64,000 nucleotides of DNA from Mactromeris polynyma. Its lineage: Eukaryota > Mollusca > Bivalvia > Venerida > Mactridae. Made by a program: the position numbers and the translations under genes. Positions 10,431 to 22,019 of the stretch are shown here, piece by piece. The stretch spans positions 2,659,001 to 2,723,000 of the forward strand of contig JASFXZ010000033.1 of the NCBI GenBank assembly GCA_032209605.1. Reading direction: 5' to 3'. Below the pieces are notes generated by a model. It did no database searches and had not been told where the DNA came from. It worked only from the letters and a program-made list of their open reading frames with translations. Positions within the stretch are counted from its first letter, which is position 1. Each line of letters starts with the position of its first letter.

Positions 10431-11102
10431 ACAAAAAAAGATACGTCTTCAAAAGCCACCTTGCTAGGTCCTGTCAGATCAATGTACTCCTGGTTGGTGA
10501 GGGTGGTTAACTCAAATCGTGTTGGTGACTTATTGCAAGATTCCCTTAACTTGTTCAGCAGTTCGATCACTGTAGCTCGGTTAACAAATGATGATTCTGC
10601 CGCCTTGACAGTTTTCAGCACTTCGTCATTTATCACTGTATTGACCATGTGTTTTGGACAGCATCTTGTTCCACTTTTGATGAGTACATAAATGTGCTGA
10701 ACAAACGCTTCAAATCTGGCCTCGGAGGGTACAACTATCAATTTTGGTCCAGGTCGTTTGCAAATGAAACACCTTGAGTGTGACTTTGGAGTCGATGGTA
10801 TACTCAGCCTTACATATGGAGGACTCGAAAGCGTAGGCTTTTTTGTAACAGGGGGAAGAAACTCTTCATCACTACTTTGTTCATGTTGTTCGTTTTCTGG
10901 CATGGAATATGTAGATATAGCAGTTTGTTTGTAAAAATGTTTTACACGATATTTGTTGCAGATGACATCAGTTTCTTTGAGTTCAATTGGTAGGAATTTC
11001 AGTATCTGTTGTTTCAGTTGTGTGTTGATTTTACGTCTGTTGTTTGGGTTTGTGCGTATTTTGCATATTACACACTTTAGGGGAAGTCGTATACCTGGCA
11101 TC
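10286..11102 (-). pseudogene. Chimeric exon: zinc-binding transposase-like N-terminus joined to Tc1 remnant
   Basis: One long open frame. The exon start is set by a good acceptor (pyrimidine tract then CAG) just above 11102, and its first codons read MPGIRLP. The N-terminus has a CVICK zinc-binding start; residues about 115-165 of the open frame have a second CFICK...CCPKH cluster. Next comes EYIDLTGPSKVAFEDV, which resembles the segment ahead of DDE_4/Harbinger-type transposase domains. From about 10430 down the frame runs into NVQIYGRRPYVGIPL...AWARVHH, a Tc1/mariner transposase block. The protein therefore switches family in frame. After the stop at 10286 Tc1 resemblance continues (NDVRFMDESRF). 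Probably a broken gene with a Tc1 fragment inserted. Confidence 0.6.
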
Positions 11103-11279
11103 TGAAATAAAGGGAGATGCAAAATTGTATAATAAACTATTAAAATGAGATTAAATTATGGTGTTAAATTTGTTATCAATATATTATGATGCAAAATGTG
11201 TTACATACCTATATAAAGTTAAAATGATAAATAAAATATCTACATAAAAATAACTTCGTAAAAAAAATCTAAAACAAAC

Positions 11280-11356
11280 TGTGCCCCTGGTGTGATACGA
11301 ACTATCAATCTCCGGGACTGAAAGCCGATACGCTATCCACTGGATCACAGCGCCAT
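11280..11356 (-). repeat. tRNA-like remnant
   Basis: The minus strand starts GGCGCTGTGATCCAGTGGATAG (A box TGATCCAGTGG) and has a B-box-like AGTTCGTATC about 35 bases later. The anticodon-like loop CTTTCAG would place TTC, but the T stem is unpaired. Pseudo-tRNA or SINE head. Confidence 0.45.
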
Positions 11357-11968
11357 TCGAAATATAAAAGTCAGAAGTTTTATATATAACAAATCGGGAA
11401 AAAATTGAACACGAGTCCTTTTTAAGAACAATTGTCCGTTATAAAAAAAATAATCACGTTATATTGCCATTTTATCATTTTTTACTAAGAAATGAAATAA
11501 ACGTGCGTAGTTCGCGTAGCTATCAAAAACCAAACGACATAAAAATACCTTAGCAACATACCGCAACAGACGAAATAACTTTGTGGTAAAATAAAGCACA
11601 TACAAATATTTCACTGAACAAATTATCATGCAAAGTATTTAAAACAAATGTTGAGTTATATATTCCATAGAAATTGTCAAATTTTACCTTATATTCGCCG
11701 TTTATTCGTTGTTTACATCTTTGACAGTCGCTAAAGACGCTTTTTTATTTTAACAAAGAAAAAAAATAAGGGAAAGAAAATATGCTCGTAGAAATGTCGG
11801 CGTCGACGCATTGTTTTTGAAATTTTCTTTCAATTTAAAAAGCATTTCTTTAAAAAAGTATACGGATATTTTGTTTAAACTAAAAGGATTGAATGTACGG
11901 ACATTCTGAGCACGTCACTGTACACAACGTCAAGGTAAAAATTGTTCCGCCTGAGCGGGATTTTCTTA

Positions 11969-12026
11969 TTTTAAATGTGGCGGCAGCGTTCACCAGACTG
12001 GTGAGGAATGCCGTCACATTCAAAAT
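11969..12026. repeat. Near-perfect palindrome, about 58 bp
   Basis: The arms AATGTGGCGGCA and TGCCGTCACATT surround a central CACCAGACTGGTG. Reverse-complementing the stretch returns almost the same sequence (AATGTG.CGGCA..CACCAG). It lies in non-coding DNA and could be the centre of a foldback MITE. Confidence 0.55.
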
Positions 12027-14055
12027 TTCATAAATCTAACCAAAATGGACAGAAAATGATTATTTTCGCAGATGAACTTATGTTAGTTACACATTTAAGC
12101 TAATCAAAAGTATACAATATGGATAAATCTGGTACCAATCATGTACATTCGTGACCCAAGCCCAAATTTGCATTTCATTTTACATAAATGCCTTTTGTTA
12201 ATTGATATTGACATGTTTTTAAACTGATGGTAACCGAATTTTCACCAAAACGAAAGTAGGGTGGAAACAGGTCCTTTATTGCAACTCAGTAAATCAGATT
12301 CAACAATAACTTAAATACAATTGTTTTTCAGACTTGTTGGCTGCTAGTCACATTGGCGGTTTGCCTGCAAAACAAACTGCCAACCGCCTAAAGTAGGAAA
12401 CCTCCTGTTTTATGCCAGCAGATGTCAAGAAAAATAAATATTGAACATTTGGAACTCAAATTATTAAGTTTATGTAGCATAAAATATACCTAATGTGGAT
12501 AAAAACGTATATTTATTAATTGTGGAATCGAACCGCCATCGAACCGTATACGAAAGTCTGAATTTGAACGCAATGTACATATTGTGGCCCGTTTTATCAA
12601 CGTTCTTACGCATGAACTTTTCGTAAGATTTTCTTACGGCGTTCTTACGATCGCGACAGCGTTTTATCAATATTTTCGTACGCATGCAGACGCTACGAAT
12701 TCGTAAGTTTTAACGAAAATCATACGATTGGTTGTAGGCAAGAGTTGGGACCATTTTTATCAATCCATTTACATCTTTCCACTTTAGATATGGCATAAGT
12801 ATATCACATATTTAACAAATACAAGCATTATTTTGGAAATATCCGACCAGATTACACAATATATCGTCGAGAATTGGCCATTTAGAAATACATTTCAGAT
12901 ATGCATAGCCATCTTTCTTAACGGTGTTTAATTACATGTCAGATATTATATATCTGTAATTTAAATATTAGGAACAGTTTATCATCAAAATATTTATTTT
13001 TTTGTGACATTTCTCAGTCGTGCAGACACGGAAGTCAATCACAACGACATAATTTGCAGCTGTCACTTTGTTAATAGTGACAAGGAACTTGGGCCCACAA
13101 TTTTTGCTGATACGCTATAGCAAAAACATTGACAGTTTCCCAGAGATAGATACACCAAAAAGGTAAACCATTTCGAATCATGATAAGAGCAACATGATTT
13201 TGCTTCAAATATTGGCTACTGTAGAGTACTGTCATTCTATAAATTATTGATTGTATAATATATGTTGATATAAACTGAAACTTGACAAGCTCTACTTCTA
13301 TGCACATTGTACAACAATAAACCACTGATGCCTTATATGACACAAATCCACTAAAATTATTTCTGTGCATTTTTTTCCCCATTTTTTTTTATTTTGACTG
13401 GCCTATAAACGTATATCTTGTCTATGGATGTACTCTTGTTATGTGATATATTTAATTCACAAAAACACGTTTGCAGTGTGTTGTATAACATAGTAATGAA
13501 TTAGTAAGCATGCAAGCAACATGGAAAAGAGTGTATTTAACGAAATAAATATCATTTTGTAACTGAGGGCAAGATAAAAGTTCCACTCCGTAACAGTGAA
13601 ACAAACGTAGGATATCATCAGCATTTCATACTTACATTTCCAACCTAATAAACAATGTTACTCTTTTAATTGTCTGTATTTCATTTTTAAGCATATCTCA
13701 GACTTGTCCCTTATTTATGGAAGTTTATTAACCACTACCGTCCGAGAATTTCAAGAACTATTTAAACTACAGATTTTATATATTTGTTTAGTTTCACATA
13801 TAAATAGTTTATACTTATAAAACGAAAAGTTGTTGCAATTTATTAGAATTTATAGATGCAGAGAACCGATTCATAAACGAGACGGTGTAGACTGAGATGT
13901 TACGGGGGAGACATGGGATGTTACGGGGTGGACTTCGGGATGATAACTTACAAACACGTAGGCTTTGGTGAGAATCGATGCCATATAGTTCAAGAACATG
14001 TAACACAGAAGACAGATTAAACATAAATCAAACAGCTAACAACATGCATCATTAA
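12027..14055. other. No recognisable gene
   Basis: AT-rich sequence with no supported gene. 12590-12720 has several copies of 'cgttcttacg'-like words and two 'gttttatcaa' words of unknown meaning. Confidence 0.4.
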
Positions 14056-14425
14056 TATGTTGAATTATAAATCTCATTAAACAACAATATCTACAACATT
14101 CACAACTGGAATGAGCATATTATGATAATATTATATTCAACAGGGACATTTGTATTATAACTGATTTAAACTAATAAACACAAGATAACAGGCAACCTTA
14201 TGGCAACTTTAACAACATACAGCATAAACATTTTGAATTATTTAATTAAACAACAAGATCTAAAACATTCACAACAATGAGCATATGATAATATTATATT
14301 CAACAAGATCTTCAACATTCACAACTGGAATGAGCATATTATGATAATATTATATTCAACAGAGACGTTTGCATTATAACTGATTTAAACTAATTAACAC
14401 AAGATAACAAGATAACTGGCAACAT
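14056..14425. repeat. Complex direct repeat, about 218-bp period
   Basis: The block ACATTCACAACTGGAATGAG followed by CATATTATGATAATATTATATTCAAC occurs at about 14096 and 14315, with a shorter version at 14267. The downstream block CTGATTTAAACTAAT.AACACAAGATAAC recurs likewise. This is a local tandem duplication with an internal partial copy. Confidence 0.7.
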
Positions 14426-14469
14426 TCTGGCAACTTTAACATGTCCTGTTTCATTTCAATATACAAAAT

Positions 14470-14733
14470 CTAAAAGTCCAAACACTTCTGAAGTTCTGCC
14501 CAGTCTTCCTTACATATCTGATAATGCCGGTTGGTAACTTTTTGTGGTGGCTCAATTAGCCACAACAACTGTTCTTTTTTGTACCAGAGTACATCTTCCA
14601 TCATTGGCCAGAAGAACTGATTTCTGCCAATGGAGTGCATCGTCGACATCTGCAATTACTCCAGGGTAAGGTTTGTTGTCGTACACGACGACATAGTGGC
14701 GACCTTTCAATGACTCATCAATATCCGGTGTTC
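14470..14733 (-). pseudogene. HGKG-family gene, 3' coding exon (frameshifted)
   Basis: The acceptor TTTCAG precedes 14733. The first part reads GRHYVVVYDNKPYPGVIADV; then a frameshift near 14640-14655 leads into a stretch with FFWPMMEDVLWYKKEQLLWL and IEPPQKV up to the stop at 14470. The order (a chromo/tudor-like V.YD...PG.I segment, then W...DV.W...E.IL) matches, from memory, the C-terminus of a multicopy invertebrate family whose earlier exons lie at 15562-16965. Function unknown. Confidence 0.5.
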
Positions 14734-15561
14734 CTGAAATTGAATAACTAATGACTGATACTACATTATCTAATAGCTTTTATATTTATTGAAATGTTGT
14801 ACACATTTATGTGTACAAACTTATGAATATCATTCAATACAGAATTGAATAGAAGAAAACTGTTGACATCAGTACTACATACTTGTATAATTTTAAACAT
14901 ATGTAACCGTTTGAACATGCGGTTACCGGTTAGTAAAATCACTAACCGGTTAATCATTTATTTTTATGAAAATAACTATTATTCATTTTGGAAACAAAAC
15001 AAAACGAAAAAATATCGCAAGATATCTGCAGTCAAAAATCTCAATTTTGTGTGAAACGAACGGCGTCGTAAGGGGGCAAAATCGATTATCCGTAACTATG
15101 CTGCAAATATTTAATGAAAATGTTAGATTATTGTCGTTTATGACAGTCGGAAAACTCATTTCGGTGTTCGAGAATTTAGGCATATTTAAATAGACAGCCT
15201 GATAAATTATGTTATTTTACTGAACTTGGTGTTTTAGCATTGTTGTATTCGAAAAGTTTACATGTATAACTGTCTGTTAAGTTAAATGTGATTTGAAATA
15301 CATGTATTTCAATATATCATATATCGTATTATATTGTTTGAAATAAAATAGTACTAACGATATATGTCTAGTTTACGGATGTAATGGTAAACATACACAC
15401 GGCAAAATATGTACGAATGTAATGTTCGGTTAACAGGATAACCGTTCGGTAGATTAAACGGTTAAACGGCCAACACAATAACCAAATATTTACATCCCTG
15501 ATAAATACCATTTATGTTCTTATAATATAAATAATTTTGAATTTGTCTCCACCAAATTTAC

Positions 15562-15714
15562 CTCGAACACTTGCGCGGTTGGTGCTTCAAATGTATCATT
15601 TGTGTGATCTGTCAGTTGCGCTCTCGTAGGACTAAAATACATACAACTAGATGGCGCTTTGCAGAAACAGCTGACTGCCGGATGAAATATTTCCCCAGTC
15701 GTAGCAGTGAAGAT
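15562..15714 (-). pseudogene. HGKG-family gene, internal exon
   Basis: Bounded by consensus signals: acceptor TTTCAG above 15714 and donor GAG|GTAAAT below 15562. It encodes IFTATTGEIFHPAVSCFCK followed by a Cys-containing segment. This fits the short exon after the GTMKIHQ motif in the multicopy family, and the pattern PAVSCFC suggests metal binding. The borders look functional, though neighbouring exons are broken. Confidence 0.55.
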
Positions 15715-15925
15715 CTGAAATAAACATGTTGTATTATATACTATTATTATAGAGTTTATTGCATGAACTTTCTGTGTATTGTGTCCTTGTGTTGTGTCTG
15801 TCTGTCTACCTAGCTTAGTTTTAAGCATGTCAGGCAGTCATTCTATATTCATTATTCATAATCATAGTGTTAGTGACTTAAAGTTTTATCAGAACTGCAA
15901 TGTTAGATTATTGTTAATGTTTTAC

Positions 15926-16965
15926 CTGGTGAATCTTCATTGTTCCAGGCACTGCTCGGATGGGTTTTCCGTTCAAGTCTTTTTTCAGGTAGAGAAATGT
16001 GTTCATCCTTGATGAGTAAGAGCTTCACAGACAAATCTTTAGCAGTGAAAGTATCAAATAGAACATCTGCACCTGTGATATCTGCTCCATGCAACACAGC
16101 ACGATCAGCTTCTCTTTTGATAACCGCCCCGATGCCATCAGGGACACCTTTTCCGTGACCAGCCTCCATAAAACACCAGTTTACATAATGATACCCGGTT
16201 ACTAGGGGAACCTTTGACAAAAGATAAAAGTTCTCCTAGCAACGATATTGAGTTGTTGGTCCATCACTTAGAGCAAACAAGTTACAAACTGAAGGAAACT
16301 GTTCCTTAACAAATCTTAGGGCCGTGGTCCAGTGGTTAGTGCGCTGGACTTGTAACTCGGCGATCCGGGTTCGATTCCCGGTCGCGGCAGGTCATACCCT
16401 TCCATGACAATTTGACAAAAATGTCGATTTTCCTCCACATGTGGAGAAGTTGCCGGCTCCTTGTGGAAGGGTAAGTTAGTACTGGTAAGAATTCAGTCCA
16501 CGAAAAACTGGTTAGGTGAACCGGCCGCCGTATATAACTGAAATATCGTTGAGAAACGGCGTTATACCCGATGAAACAAACATTAACAAATCTTAGCACT
16601 GGCTTCAGATGGCCCAATATACTACATGGATTGTGCTTAAGGTTGTCCGACATTGAACTGAATGGCACAGTGCGTTTGGATGTGTACAGGACCCCCGTAT
16701 GTAAACTTATCTGACGCTGTGAAGCACTAAAATGAATGCTTTGGATTTCACTTGAGTATTTACATGCCAGGTTTATATTGTACAAATGTTTGCAACATTT
16801 GCTCATTTCATCTTGAAACTCGTCAGTCAGTTGTGCTATTGTCCCTTTTACCTTCTCCTTTGCTGTTACACTGGACGTTTTAATTTCAGTGTCCTTGACA
16901 TCACACATCTTCCACTCATACCACTCTACCATAACACCTGGCACAAATGTTTCAATTGGCACCCT
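15926..16965 (-). pseudogene. HGKG-family gene, main exon split by a SINE
   Basis: Minus-strand coding resemblance runs from about 16965 (IETFVPGVMVEWYEWK), through a segment with SSEIQSIHFSASQRQISLH and DNLKHNP, to the SINE. It resumes at 16305 with FALSDGPTTQYR and GYHYVNWCFMEAGHGKGVPD. It ends with donor CACCAG|GTAAA below 15926. The HGKG...DGIGA.IKR.AD signature matches a widespread invertebrate protein family of unknown function, often present in many copies and probably mobile-element linked. A frameshift near 15990-16005, next to a T run, moves the end into the GTMKIHQ frame. The SINE puts stops in the middle, so no full product is expected. Confidence 0.6.
16320..16582 (+). mobile_element. 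tRNA-derived SINE with perfect target duplication
   Basis: A 263-bp insertion flanked by the identical 14-mer TTAACAAATCTTAG at 16306-16319 and 16583-16596. The head is tRNA-like (A box TGGTCCAGTGG, B box GGTTCGATTCC). The middle contains 'cctccacatg' and 'ggaagggtaagttagtact', shared with the SINE at 60888. The 3' part 'aactggttaggt' to 'gatgaaac.aaac' is shared with 54522-54724. It resembles the bivalve Meta/core-type SINEs. It lies in an exon of the HGKG pseudogene. Confidence 0.9.
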
Positions 16966-17322
16966 CTACGTTGCACAAACCTTGCAGGTTCTTTACATGC
17001 AGTCGATGTCGTCGCTGTGGCATGTGATACTTGCAGCATGATCATCTAAATCAAAACTATGGATCATATTCAGTTGTTTAAGTTTATTAACTTTGAATTG
17101 CAAATTTTCGTGGCGCTTACATCGACATCTTTCTCTGTCGGAGTGGTTTGCGTGTCTTATGTAAAATGGCTTTAGTGAATATGATATTTTTCTAGAGGTG
17201 TCTTTCGCAATTCTTCAACGTGTCGGTTAGCAAATGTACCTGTAGGGGGAGGAGTGTCAATACCGTTAGTGGTTGTATCATCATTCTTTCTACTATTTTG
17301 TTTTCTAATAAAAATCGGTCAA

Positions 17323-17394
17323 TGGCGCTACCGGGAATCGAACCCAGGTATACGGATTGCCGGTCCGTTATGCTAACCACTACACCACAGCGAC
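17323..17394 (-). tRNA. tRNA-like sequence (GGC anticodon position), probably a pseudogene
   Basis: Folds as a tRNA. The acceptor arms GTCGCTG/TAGCGCC have one mismatch and one wobble. The D-arm contains A box TGGTGTAGTGG. The anticodon stem ACGGA/TCCGT is perfect, with loop CCGGCAA. The T arm CTGGG/CCCGG encloses TTCGATT. The loop would place GGC (Ala), but position 33 is C instead of the near-universal T, and eukaryotes normally use AGC for this Ala codon box. A closely matching copy is at 53260-53331, and about 60 bases of 5' flank are shared, so this is a dispersed repeat rather than a normal tRNA gene. Confidence 0.45.
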
Positions 17395-18950
17395 CTGACG
17401 TCATTTTCGTGTAAATTTATCAAATATTATGATTAAGGTAAACTACTTTGGACGAAGCCTAAGCATCCATGTTCTTCTAGTTGCTAGTTTCTCTCGATCA
17501 TTCATGTTAGATATTAGCTTCACTTCTCCTCACATACCTGTCCCTTTCTTTCGCAAGATATCTTGCATATTCTATTCATTCTCCTTCTTTCTTTGTCTAC
17601 ACAGCCTAGCCCGTTCTGCCCCACTGAGCGGCATTGTGTGAACTATTTGTATAAATGTATTTTCTGTGAGCTTTCAGCGTGTCCTTTGCTGCATCAAGTT
17701 CATCCCTCAAATCACACACGGCTTTGATCCAAACTCGTCTTTCTAAGTTTGTCGGTCTGTAATGTAGATATGCTATTAACTCTTTCTCGAGGGTTCTAAA
17801 GTATCTGTCTCTTCAATCAGCTGTCGAATATTTGCACCTAAAATAGATGAATTAAAACTTTCATTTAAGTCAAGTAATCACCTATCTTAATATACATGTA
17901 GTTTTATCGATAATACTGACCACATAATCACTTAAAGTTACGCAGCTAATTTAAATGTCACCTCCGTAACGGCTGCGTCCGCAACGTAACATATATTAAT
18001 GTTACGGTAGTGACTGTTACGAAAGTGACATTTGTTCCTTTTTCTTGACATAAGCGACATGCCATACATCCATACTACGAAAGCACGTCATTTTTTTGAA
18101 AATAGTATCAATATGCTTATTTATGCTAACACTCAAATATTACAACATTGCAGTAACTTCCGATGAGACGTACGGTGGGGACATTATGAAAATATACGGA
18201 AGGTACTTACCTGACATTTGATCGGATACGCTGACGTCATAACATGGTATATGTCGTCACAGTAAGACACTTATGTTGTAAACAAAAAGTTGTTTATTGG
18301 TAAAACATTACGGAATCGACACATATTTGAATGACACTAAAAATGTGCAAATTTTCAGACTAATTTGTAGAATATTTAACAAAATACAGTTCAAAATTTA
18401 CATGATAATATTCTAGTAGTTGTTTTTTGAGGAAAACTCATGTCTTTATCTTATATGATTTACAAATGTAGATATTTTCATACTTTCATGTGACGAAGGG
18501 GACACTGTGATTTTGATATATGCCTGACTCAAACAACGCAATATTGTACAAATTGCTCATACCCTAGTAAAAACTATCATATTTTCATAAATATAAGGTT
18601 CATAATGTTTGTATCATTTAAAAAAAATCGAATTGGTGAGCAAGATGAAATAGTTATTTATTCTGAAATCCATGGGACATAAAATATACGTTTATGGTAG
18701 AATTACCCAGCTACAGGGAACGTCACATACACAAGCAGTGCCTTATAAAACTGATAAATATACGAGAGAAAAATAAAGTAGTTACAGAGAACACCACAAA
18801 ACAAAAAGAAACAAGGACAACACCAACGTAAACCCGAAACAATCTATATTAGTAACACAACACAATCCCAAATGGGCTGGTCGATACTCCATGGAACACA
18901 TCATGTTAGTTCCAGAGCAAAAGTTAATTCCTACAAAGTCCCGAACATTA
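17395..18950. other. No recognisable gene
   Basis: The first 60 bases are the shared flank of the tRNA-like repeat. The rest is AT-rich with short ORFs only; I see no gene, RNA or clear repeat structure. Confidence 0.4.
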
Positions 18951-19003
18951 TCCCCTAAGACCAATATGATAGATCATTCAGAAAACCAAACGAGTCTAGT
19001 GCA

Positions 19004-20300
19004 TTGAGCTTAACTAGAACTGTTTGTATAGCATTAGCACGTGGTGCAGATGATAAAAATGGGAGGTATAGTGACTTCAACCTTTTTACCAAAGATGTCC
19101 TGAAACAAAACAACATATGTGCTTTGTCTCTCACTCCATTTAAGGGGAATATCTTCAATATATTATTTGAGAGCTCTGCAGCAGTTTTCATTCTAAAGGA
19201 ACATATTTTTGAATATCTGCAGGAAAACAACTCTAACAATCTCCACAAAGCTGTCTTGCATGATATGAATGTTGTTGAATATTTGGCAGGTGTTAAGGCA
19301 TTTGGAATAATAGGGAGATTCATAACGGACCTCTCTGGTCGCTGTTGGGAGGACAAAACTGTTCATATATACGATATGAACGAACATTACGTTGAATTTG
19401 TGATATTTTTATATAAAGCTGTACAAGACATTTATTCCTTCATGAAAGGTGAAAATGAAGATTTTAATGGTATTCATAAAGATGCAATATATGAATATCT
19501 TGTCCGTGATTGGGAACACAATGATATCGTGGCTGTGTATCTTAACGTAATGCTTCCAGCATGGCAGAATGTGCCAAAAATGTTTGCTGACCATCTTCCA
19601 GGTGGGAAATTGGAAGAAGTTACCCCTGACATACGCCAGAAGGCAAGTTCTGCGCAGAAGCACAACAAATTCGCTGAATCTGCATTTGGATACATTGACA
19701 TGACAATTGACTTCGTAAAAAAAGTGTTTTGGCCAGTGAGGCTAACATCATGTTTACATCAAATAAAACATAGGCATGGATTGAAAGCAAAACAAAAGAA
19801 GAGAAGGAGATCGTCATTAGAGAGGCAATGAAAGAAAACTTTAAGAAACGGAAAGTAGATATTCAAGAAAACCAAAAGCAGGGGATGGCAGAACGCGCAA
19901 GAATCTCAGCTGAGCGGGAGATTAGGCGAGTTCAGAAGTTGTCAGACTACACTAGTGATATTATTCATTTTGGTCCTTGGGAAAATGAACAAAAGGTTGA
20001 TGAATCATTGAGTGCTATAAAAAGCAAAAACGAACAGCTAGAAGCCCTTAAGGCCCAATTAAACTTCCGTAAATATGTTTTACACCAGACCCAAACAAGT
20101 GAAGATTTGAAGAATATTTATCGATTCTCAAAATCCGAAAATGGACGCATATAAAAACTGAGTGTAGATGAACTTAAAATGAACTTAAAAAAGCTGGTGC
20201 AGCATGCATACACCATTGAGCCACAGACAACTGCTGAAGGTGAACATAGACCAACTCTTCTTAGTGCGAGTGTGTGTATGCATATATCACCTCTGGCACC
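19004..20300 (+). pseudogene. Multicopy invertebrate protein with coiled-coil C-terminus, broken
   Basis: The first frame (19004-19831) resembles the central region of an uncharacterised, high-copy animal protein family: a segment with HNKFAESAFGYIDM, then in a shifted frame ANIMFTSNKT-stop-AWIESKTKEEKE. The second frame (to 20154) is a charged coiled coil followed by HFGPWENEQKVDESLSAIKS and a segment with LKAQLNFRKYVLHQT. After one more stop it continues SVDELKMNLKKL to about 20300. There is a frameshift in the A run near 19715-19721, a TAG at 19771 probably from CAG, and a TAA near 20152. The family is unknown in function and probably transposon-derived. No ATG or promoter was found at the 5' end, which is likely a broken internal exon. 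Confidence 0.55.
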
Positions 20301-20339
20301 TTTGCAGCATAGATGATCATCATGTACTCATTATACAAA

Positions 20340-22015
20340 TAGAGCCTGTAAATGACATGTCAGCTGTCATTAAACACGAATTGCTTTTATATGCAGATGA
20401 TTCTGCTATCTTAGTCTGAGGTAAAAACAAACATGACATTGAGTGTCTGTAACGTCAAAGCCTTTGATAGTTTCCTATTTTATTGCTGTCTAAAGTTACA
20501 TCGCCCCGGAGAGCCAAGGTAAATGACTGAAAAGTATACAAAAAACAGTCCTATATTTTACACATGACAAATAATATGACATGTCCTTAAAAGTCCTAAA
20601 CATGTCCTGAATACATGACAATTGAAAGAGTAATGATCAAAAACATGCCCTAAAATATGTTCTACAAGTTCACGGATGGACCGGTACTAACTAAAAGAGG
20701 AACCAAGAAACCAGGTAAATCAATTGTCTTGGCCTAAAACCTATACAGAACAAGTGCACTGTCCTCTTATTATAAAATGTTAGATGTATAGTAAATACAT
20801 TTACATACACAAGAAATCATCATATTCTAAATAAAAAGCTAGTGTGATGACGTCACAACTTTGAAAGAAACACAAAAATGAGCTTTGTACAGAGAATACA
20901 GTATTGTGACGTTAATAATACATAGTTACAATATCAAAAACAATATATAGACAAACTTACACTGTGGGGGCCTAAAAAGGAACCACATTTTGTAATGCGA
21001 GCTGCATCATGCGAATTGCCGCCTTTTGCTTCTATTTGACCCTTTAGCTTAGTACAAATGGCGTACAATTTCTAAGGGCGACAACTTTGCAAAGCAAATT
21101 AGTAAAAAACCGATATACGGAACGAACCGTACACCTTGTGGACCATCGTGAGTTACCTCGCTTTATAATTCTAACTATCATCTATCGAGTAACAGCACAG
21201 TGTCTGCTAAGTAGTGATTTAAACGCAATCAGTGAATGGCTTATTTGCAAACTTTCTTTACATTTGGGTAAAACAGAGTCAATCTTGTTTGGGTCAAACA
21301 AAGGTTAAAGTCAGTCTAATCTTGAAATCGCATGTAAAGGTCAAGTCATTGAACCTAAGTCCTCTGTGAAGTACCTTGGTGCAACCATTGATCAATATCT
21401 GTCATTTGAGTCCATCGTCAAATATGTCATAAAGAAAGCAAACTCCAGGTTGAAATTCTTATATAGAAAGCAAACTTTTCTTACTCAGTATACAAAAAAG
21501 TTATTAATAATGTCCCTAATTCAGTGTCACTTCGACTATGCATCTACGGTTTGGTACTGGGGCTTAACCCAACAATTAAAAAACTAATTACAAACTACTC
21601 AAAATAAGCTGATCAGATTTACATTGAATCTAGAACCTAGAAACCACATTGGTTAAGAACATTTTCTGCACTTAAATTGGTTACCAGTCTCCAGAAGGGT
21701 TGAACAAATAGCACTGTGTCATGTTTTTGAAATTAGTAACAACTCGTCTCCCAGCTATATGCAAGAGCATTTTATTCCAGTCAGTACATTTCACAATTAT
21801 CCAACAAGGTTCAGGGTCAATTGCCAACTGTCCTCATGCACTGATAGTCATTCATTTTCTGACAACAAGAGGTTTATACTTCCAAAGGTCAAATCATTTG
21901 GTAAACGTTCTTTCGCCTACACTGGTTGTTCTCTCTGGAATAGTTTACCACATGAAGTAGGAGTCACTAAAGTTCTGACTTGTTTTATCTGACTTGAATC
22001 TGTAGGTCTGTTTTT
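20340..22015 (+). mobile_element. 5'-truncated LINE fragment split by a probable solo LTR
   Basis: The RT catalytic block HELLLYADDSAILV (about 20376-20417) starts the recognisable part. After the insertion at 20448-21199 the LINE resumes: SSDLNAISEWLI...LHLGKTESILFG, then MKYLGATIDQYLSF (21366) and LIQCHFDYASTVWY. The final region is about 21640-21960 with FGKRSFAYTGCSLWNSLPHE. Several stops and frame changes. This is a CR1/L2/Rex1-like ORF2 C-terminal half, with different sequence from the LINE at 973-6320. Confidence 0.8.
20448..21199. mobile_element. Probable solo LTR (752 bp) inside a LINE
   Basis: It begins TGTAACGTCA, ends AACAGCACA (TG...CA), and is flanked by the 5-bp direct repeat GTGTC (20443-20447 and 21200-21204). 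Joining the LINE reading frame across it restores a plausible RT order (HDIECL followed by LSSDLNAISEW). No ORF or second LTR is seen. TG/CA ends with a 5-bp duplication are typical of Ty3/Gypsy-type LTRs. The flanking match could be read as 8 bp (AGTGTCTG), which would suggest a hAT-like element instead, but no terminal inverted repeats were found. Confidence 0.6.
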
Positions 22016-22019
22016 TATT

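Noticed and set aside
10461..10691. Plus-strand ORF over the chimeric exon
   Set aside because: Shadow of the minus-strand protein, which has zinc clusters and a splice acceptor.
17323..17394. Functional tRNA-Ala gene
   Set aside because: C33, an acceptor mismatch, the GGC anticodon and shared flanks with another copy point to a dispersed tRNA-like repeat.
20448..21199. hAT element with 8-bp duplication AGTGTCTG
   Set aside because: No terminal inverted repeats were found, whereas TG...CA ends with a 5-bp duplication fit an LTR better.
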